DNA of 64,000 bases from Ardenticatenaceae bacterium. Lineage in GTDB: Bacteria; Chloroflexota; Anaerolineae; Promineifilales; Promineifilaceae. This document shows positions 60,382 through 64,000 of the stretch, in pieces. Within the stretch, counting starts at the first letter, position 1, and each line of letters begins with the position of its first letter. A program made the position numbers and the translations under genes. The DNA lies in contig JACKBT010000023.1 in the NCBI GenBank assembly GCA_020634415.1, forward strand, positions 1 to 64,000. The letters are read 5' to 3'. Under the pieces are notes generated by a model. The model searched no databases, was not told the DNA's origin, and saw only the letters and a program-made list of their open reading frames with translations.

Positions 60382-62238
60382 TCATACAAGTACTTCCTCC
60401 AAACCCGTTTGCAGCAGTTGGTAGAAACGGGAATTGGGGTCACTGGCTAATTGGTCACGACGGCCGTTTTCCACCACACCGCCATTCTCCAAAATCAAAA
60501 TATCATCCGCCCGCTGCACCGTGCCCAACCGATGAGCAATCACAATCGCCGTGCGCTCAGCCAGCAGGCGATCAATCGCCCGTTCCAGCAACTGCTCCGT
60601 CGCCGGGTCCAGCCGCGCCGAAGCCTCATCCAGAATAATCAGCTTAGGATCGCGCAAAAAGACCCGCGTAAAGGCAAACAACTGCGCCTCCCCCGCCGAC
60701 AGCCCCTGGCTGCCTTGCAGCACCGTGTCCAGACCCGCAGGCAAAGCGTGGAACCAATCACTTAGCCCCAACCGCTCCAGCGCGGCAATGATCTGGCTGT
60801 CAGGAATGGGTTCAGCCGCCGGATTGTAATTCTGAAACAGCGTCAAATTGTCGCGCACCGTAGCCGTAAACAACTGCACATCCTGCGTCACAATACCCAC
60901 ATGCCGCCGCAAATCCGACAGCCCCATCGCCCGCACATCCTGCCCATCCAGGCAAATCGCGCCCCCATCCACATCGTACAGCCGGAACAGCAGCCGCGTC
61001 ATCGTGGTCTTGCCGCTGCCCGTGCGCCCCAGCAGGCCCAGAACTTTGCCGGCTTCTAGCTGGAAGGAAACGCTTTGTAAGACGTTTGGGGATTGGAGAC
61101 TGGAGACTGGAGACTGAGTCGCTTCACTTAAGCCGTTTACCGCTAACCGTTCACCGTTCACCGATAACCCATCTTTATAAGCAAAAGACACACCTTCAAA
61201 CCGAATTGTCGGTGCGGTGCGGGGCGCGGTGGCCGTAATTTGCTCATGCACGTGTGGCTGAATTTGGAACAGTTCGGCGATGCGGCCCACGCTGGCGTAG
61301 GCCCGTTGTAAATCGGAAATGTGGCGGCGGATGGCATCAAACGGCCGTTCCAACTGCCCCATGTAATACGTCAGCAGATAAAGCGTACCAATCGTAATCA
61401 ACCCCTGCTGAAAACGCATCGCACCCAAGGCCAACGTCGCCAGCAAGCTCAACACATAGATAAAAAAGCCAATCACAAAACTGACACTGCCCGACACCTC
61501 CGCCCGAATCCGGGCACGGTAAGTAGAGCGCAGCAGCGGATAAAGCCGCGCCATCACATAAGCTTCGCCGCCATTGGCGCGAATATCCTCCAGTCCACCC
61601 ATGCGCTCCTCCAAAAAGCCAAACATCTCGGCGAAACTCTGCCGCACCTCACCCCAAAAGCGCACCACATACTTCTCGGCCAGGCGCAGCAGCAAAAAGA
61701 CAAACAGGCCATAACCCATGCCAATCAGCCCCACGCGCCAATCCTCGCGGAAAAGCAAGATGATAATGCCCACCGCCAGCAAAATATTACCGATGACCTG
61801 AACGGTAATTTGCGAGAAATATTCAGTCAGATTGCCAATATCGCCATCCACCCGCTCGATTAGCTCGCCCGGTGTATGGGTTTTGTGGAAGCCCATGTCC
61901 AGCTTGATAACGTGTTCGGCCAAATCAGCCCGCAGGTTGTTGGTCGCCGTCCAGCCCAGATTTTCGCTGGCGTAAGCCGTGAGCAGCACAATGATTTTTT
62001 GCCCAGTGACGGTGAGGAAGAAGAGAACGGCTAAGGCAGGCAATGACTGCCCCCACACCAACACACTTCCCGTCTCCCCACTTTGCGCCAAATCCAAAAA
62101 GTGGCGCACCACCTGCGGCGCAATCAACTGCAAGCCAATGCTGCCCAACAGCAGCACGGCCAAACCCAAAACCCTCATCTTGAGCGGCTTCAAGTAATGC
62201 CAGAGTAACGTCCTGGCAGAATAGATTTTTTGATTCAT
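60382..62238 (-). CDS. ABC transporter half, partner of the adjacent exporter
   Basis: 618 residues. Membrane domain of six helices, then an ATPase with Walker A GRTGSGKTTM, Walker B LIILDEASARLD (catalytic Glu present) and switch His in VIAHRLG, but an altered signature LSAGEAQ. In an ABC heterodimer the signature of one half completes the site holding the Walker motifs of the other, so this altered signature would face the Asp-bearing Walker B of the next gene: one degenerate site and one active site. An in-frame repeat insertion (NGERLAVNG...SPVSSLQSPN, about 355-383) lies near the start of the ATPase domain. Confidence 0.9.
   Translation of the reverse strand: MNQKIYSARTLLWHYLKPLKMRVLGLAVLLLGSIGLQLIAPQVVRHFLDLAQSGETGSVLVWGQSLPALAVLFFLTVTGQKIIVLLTAYASENLGWTATNNLRADLAEHVIKLDMGFHKTHTPGELIERVDGDIGNLTEYFSQITVQVIGNILLAVGIIILLFREDWRVGLIGMGYGLFVFLLLRLAEKYVVRFWGEVRQSFAEMFGFLEERMGGLEDIRANGGEAYVMARLYPLLRSTYRARIRAEVSGSVSFVIGFFIYVLSLLATLALGAMRFQQGLITIGTLYLLTYYMGQLERPFDAIRRHISDLQRAYASVGRIAELFQIQPHVHEQITATAPRTAPTIRFEGVSFAYKDGLSVNGERLAVNGLSEATQSPVSSLQSPNVLQSVSFQLEAGKVLGLLGRTGSGKTTMTRLLFRLYDVDGGAICLDGQDVRAMGLSDLRRHVGIVTQDVQLFTATVRDNLTLFQNYNPAAEPIPDSQIIAALERLGLSDWFHALPAGLDTVLQGSQGLSAGEAQLFAFTRVFLRDPKLIILDEASARLDPATEQLLERAIDRLLAERTAIVIAHRLGTVQRADDILILENGGVVENGRRDQLASDPNSRFYQLLQTGLEEVLV
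61088..61169. repeat. two repeat types inside the ABC ATPase domain
   Basis: GGGGATTGGAGACTGGAGAC units (61088-61115) next to CGTTTACCGCTAACCGTTCA and CCGTTCACCGATAACC units (61135-61169). Both families are seen in intergenic gaps elsewhere (8022 and 7071). Confidence 0.83.
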
Positions 62239-62249
62239 AGTTCTTTTAG

Positions 62250-62311
62250 GACTACAGCGGATTGGGGAAATGAACGGATTTTATCCGCTTATCTCTTTAT
62301 CCGTTGTAGTC
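62250..62311. repeat. dyad GACTACAGCGGAT...ATCCGTTGTAGTC
   Basis: 13-base arms with one mismatch pair enclosing an inner ATCCGCTTATCTCTTTATCC tract; between the RIO kinase stop and the ABC gene start. The right arm touches the RIO stop codon (62310-62312). Confidence 0.75.
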
Positions 62312-63350
62312 ACGTTCCAACCTCCACAAAGCGAGAGGCTTCTGCCAGACGGTCACTCCCATCATCCAGCACATAACGCTCCCACAAATCGTTGGTGATG
62401 AAAGCGGCATCGCAAGGCACACCTTGTCGCGCAAAGTAGTCGCAGACGCGCCGCACATCCCGCTCGAAGATGGTGAAGGCATCAGGGTTGCTGTCGCAAT
62501 CCACTACCTGCGGGAAGTCAATCAGCACCGGCTGTTCGTTCCAGTAGAGGATGTTGTAAGCGGAGAGATCGCCGTGAATACGGCCGTTTGCCAACATCAG
62601 TTCCACATTGCGCATCACCTCACGAAAGGCCAAAATCGCCTCATCCCGATCCAGCGAAAGCTGGCTCAACGGTGGCGCCGCCATCTGCGCATCCCCCACA
62701 TAGCCCATGAGAATAGCATTGTCGCTGCTGGCAATGGGTTTGGGCACGGACGCGCCCGCTGCGTACAGCATCTCCATCGTGGTGTACTCATACATCAGCC
62801 AGGAGGTATGGGCCACTTGTTGGCCGAAAGCTGTCTTTTTGCCCATCGCCCGCATCATGCGCGTGTCGGTGGCTTTGACGGGACGGCCGTTGGCCTTCAA
62901 CACCGCCCGCCCCTGCCGATACATCTTGTCATTGCTCAAACTGCGGAACATGCGCGGCCGATACACCTTCGCCGCCACCCACTCCACCCCCAGCGCCGGA
63001 TGCGCCACACAGCGGTACACATTGGCCTCTTTGCCCCCCTTCACCTGGTCAGCAATGTCGCTGATCAGCTCTTGTTCGTAGAAAGATTGCAGCGATACCA
63101 ACAGCCACCCCGCTTCGTGGCGCGAAGTCTGGTAGCTAGTTTCAAAATTTGTTTCTAAAGCAGTGGTTTCGGCGATAGTGGAGCCTGCGCCGAGGCCCGG
63201 CGAGGTGGCCGTCTCCCGCCCATCCTTCGCCATATTCGGGTCCACACGCGGCTTCCGCTTGCGCCGCGCCTGCCGATCCACCCGCACAGGGTCAAACATC
63301 TCTTCATAATCATCAAATTGGTCCAAATAATCGTTCATCAAATTTTCCAT
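62310..63350 (-). CDS. RIO family protein kinase
   Basis: 346 residues. DQVKGGKEANVYRCV is the RIO-type P-loop, VAAKVYRPRMFRSL carries the ATP-contacting Lys, HGDLSAYNILYWNEQ is the catalytic loop (Asp and Asn) and VLIDFPQVVD the metal-binding Asp. RIO1 kinases mature 40S ribosomes in archaea and eukaryotes; bacterial members are less studied. The first 90 residues are an acidic and basic extension (DDYEEMFDPVRVDRQARRKRK). A second RIO gene lies just upstream. ATG 63338 (NDYLDQF) is an alternative start. Confidence 0.9.
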   Translation of the reverse strand: MENLMNDYLDQFDDYEEMFDPVRVDRQARRKRKPRVDPNMAKDGRETATSPGLGAGSTIAETTALETNFETSYQTSRHEAGWLLVSLQSFYEQELISDIADQVKGGKEANVYRCVAHPALGVEWVAAKVYRPRMFRSLSNDKMYRQGRAVLKANGRPVKATDTRMMRAMGKKTAFGQQVAHTSWLMYEYTTMEMLYAAGASVPKPIASSDNAILMGYVGDAQMAAPPLSQLSLDRDEAILAFREVMRNVELMLANGRIHGDLSAYNILYWNEQPVLIDFPQVVDCDSNPDAFTIFERDVRRVCDYFARQGVPCDAAFITNDLWERYVLDDGSDRLAEASRFVEVGT

Positions 63351-63356
63351 TTAATT

Positions 63357-63511
63357 GGGTAGGGGCGAGGCATGTTGGCATCACCTCGTGAAAATGCAAC
63401 ACCTCGTCCCCAACATGCCTCGCCCTCTGGTGGCATAAGAAGGGCAAGGCAATCGGGAGAGATAGATGTTGGTAAACCCACCAACTTGGTCCCGATTGCC
63501 TCGCCCCTACC
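63357..63511. mobile_element. MITE-like element with 15-base terminal inverted repeats
   Basis: GGTAGGGGCGAGGCA at the left end (63358-63372) recurs inverted at the right end (63497-63511). Inside are two hairpins: one closes GGGGCGAGGCATGTTGG with CCAACATGCCTCGCCC, the other GGGCAAGGCAATCGGGA with TCCCGATTGCCTCGCCC. No coding capacity. It fills the gap between two RIO genes. No clear target-site duplication was seen. Confidence 0.55.
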
Positions 63512-63528
63512 AAACATACTATTTTTCA

Positions 63529-64000
63529 TCAATCCACCCGTCCCATATACGGCTGCCACAAATCAACTGTCAATTGCTGAGCATCTGCGGCCACACCAAA
63601 CCGAGTGAAATAATCACACACGCGCTGGATGTCACGTCGCAGCAGTTCAAAAGCATGGGGATTGTGCCGCGCCTCCACCAGTTGGGGAAAATCAATAATC
63701 GTAATTTTGCCCCCCCAGTAAAGAATGTTGTAAGCCGACAAATCACCATGCACATAATGATTGTCCAGCATCAAAGCCACATTCTGCATCACCCGCTCAA
63801 ACAACATCTGCGCCTCGTCACGGGGCAGCGACACCTCGCTCAACGTCGGCGCTGGCCCATAGGCATCACCGACGTATTCCATCAAAATCGTATTGCCTTG
63901 ATGGCCGATGGGGCGCGGCACATCAGCACCAGCTTCATACAGCGCCGTTTGCGTGCGGTACTCATTGCCAATCCACCACTGAATGTCTACTTCCTTGCCA
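63529..64000 (-). CDS. RIO family protein kinase, 5' part beyond the window
   Basis: 157 residues visible, open at the right edge. QWWIGNEYRTQTALYEAGAD, TILMEYVGDAYGPAPTLSEV, YVHGDLSAYNILYWGGK (catalytic loop) and ITIIDFPQLVEARHNPHAFE mirror the downstream RIO gene closely, and both end with a segment containing DLWQPYM/DLWERYV. It is a tandem paralogue, and may share its function. The two differ most near the C-terminus. The N-terminal P-loop lies outside the window. Confidence 0.85.
   Translation of the reverse strand, partial: GKEVDIQWWIGNEYRTQTALYEAGADVPRPIGHQGNTILMEYVGDAYGPAPTLSEVSLPRDEAQMLFERVMQNVALMLDNHYVHGDLSAYNILYWGGKITIIDFPQLVEARHNPHAFELLRRDIQRVCDYFTRFGVAADAQQLTVDLWQPYMGRVD

Overview
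The window is a stretch of bacterial chromosome with a high coding density. Its genes lie on both strands and mostly have GC-rich codons. The gene content suggests a Chloroflexota bacterium, perhaps a filamentous Anaerolineae or Promineifilum-like lineage: lipoproteins with Thr/Pro-rich linkers, a giant FG-GAP surface protein, a tandem-cyclase/AAA/TPR protein, RIO kinases, many GNATs and several ABC exporters. That placement is inference; there is no rRNA or other marker in the window. I found no tRNA, rRNA, CRISPR array, insertion sequence or phage gene.

Layout. 1-6.2 kb: an orphan sensor kinase (cut by the left edge), pdxA, an N-formylglutamate amidohydrolase-like enzyme, hsp20, a Tat lipoprotein amidase and a small AT-rich membrane protein. 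6.2-15.8 kb: a GH114-like lipoprotein, a membrane-anchored methyltransferase, a polytopic membrane protein, hyuA, the osmC/csoR pair, fmdB, and a GNAT-menC-MFS operon for o-succinylbenzoate or N-acylamino acid metabolism. 16-24 kb: a secreted protein and a 2438-residue surface protein. 24-31 kb: a reverse-strand operon of tandem class III cyclase/AAA/TPR protein, regulatory-domain methyltransferase and channel-like membrane protein. 31.4-32.8 kb: an AT-rich three-gene cassette of unknown function whose first gene joins a TerB-like domain to a glycine-rich membrane segment. 32.8-40.5 kb: an epimerase, a HAD phosphatase, a 1108-residue sensor kinase, lspA/rluD and a methyltransferase. 40.5-64 kb: a long reverse-strand run resembling antibiotic-modifying enzymes (a rifampicin phosphotransferase-like protein, two APH-fold kinases, four GNATs, an AadA-like nucleotidyltransferase, a DinB protein), four ABC exporters, rsgA, an RHH-MazF toxin-antitoxin pair and two RIO kinases.

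The most unusual feature is the repeat landscape. The octamer palindrome ACGGCCGT, usually inside AACGGCCGTT, occurs over 110 times by eye. It is mostly inside genes and read in all frames (TAV, NGR, RP). It resembles the cyanobacterial HIP1 phenomenon but has a different sequence. It is absent from the AT-rich cassette and the AT-rich small gene, which suggests those arrived later. Independently, short tandem heptamer-like repeats (GGAGATT/GGAGACT and relatives) folded as dyads fill many intergenic gaps, and they have entered the reading frames of hyuA, the rifampicin phosphotransferase-like gene and two ABC transporter genes without breaking them. Several other dispersed palindromes sit at gene ends, and some supply stop codons.
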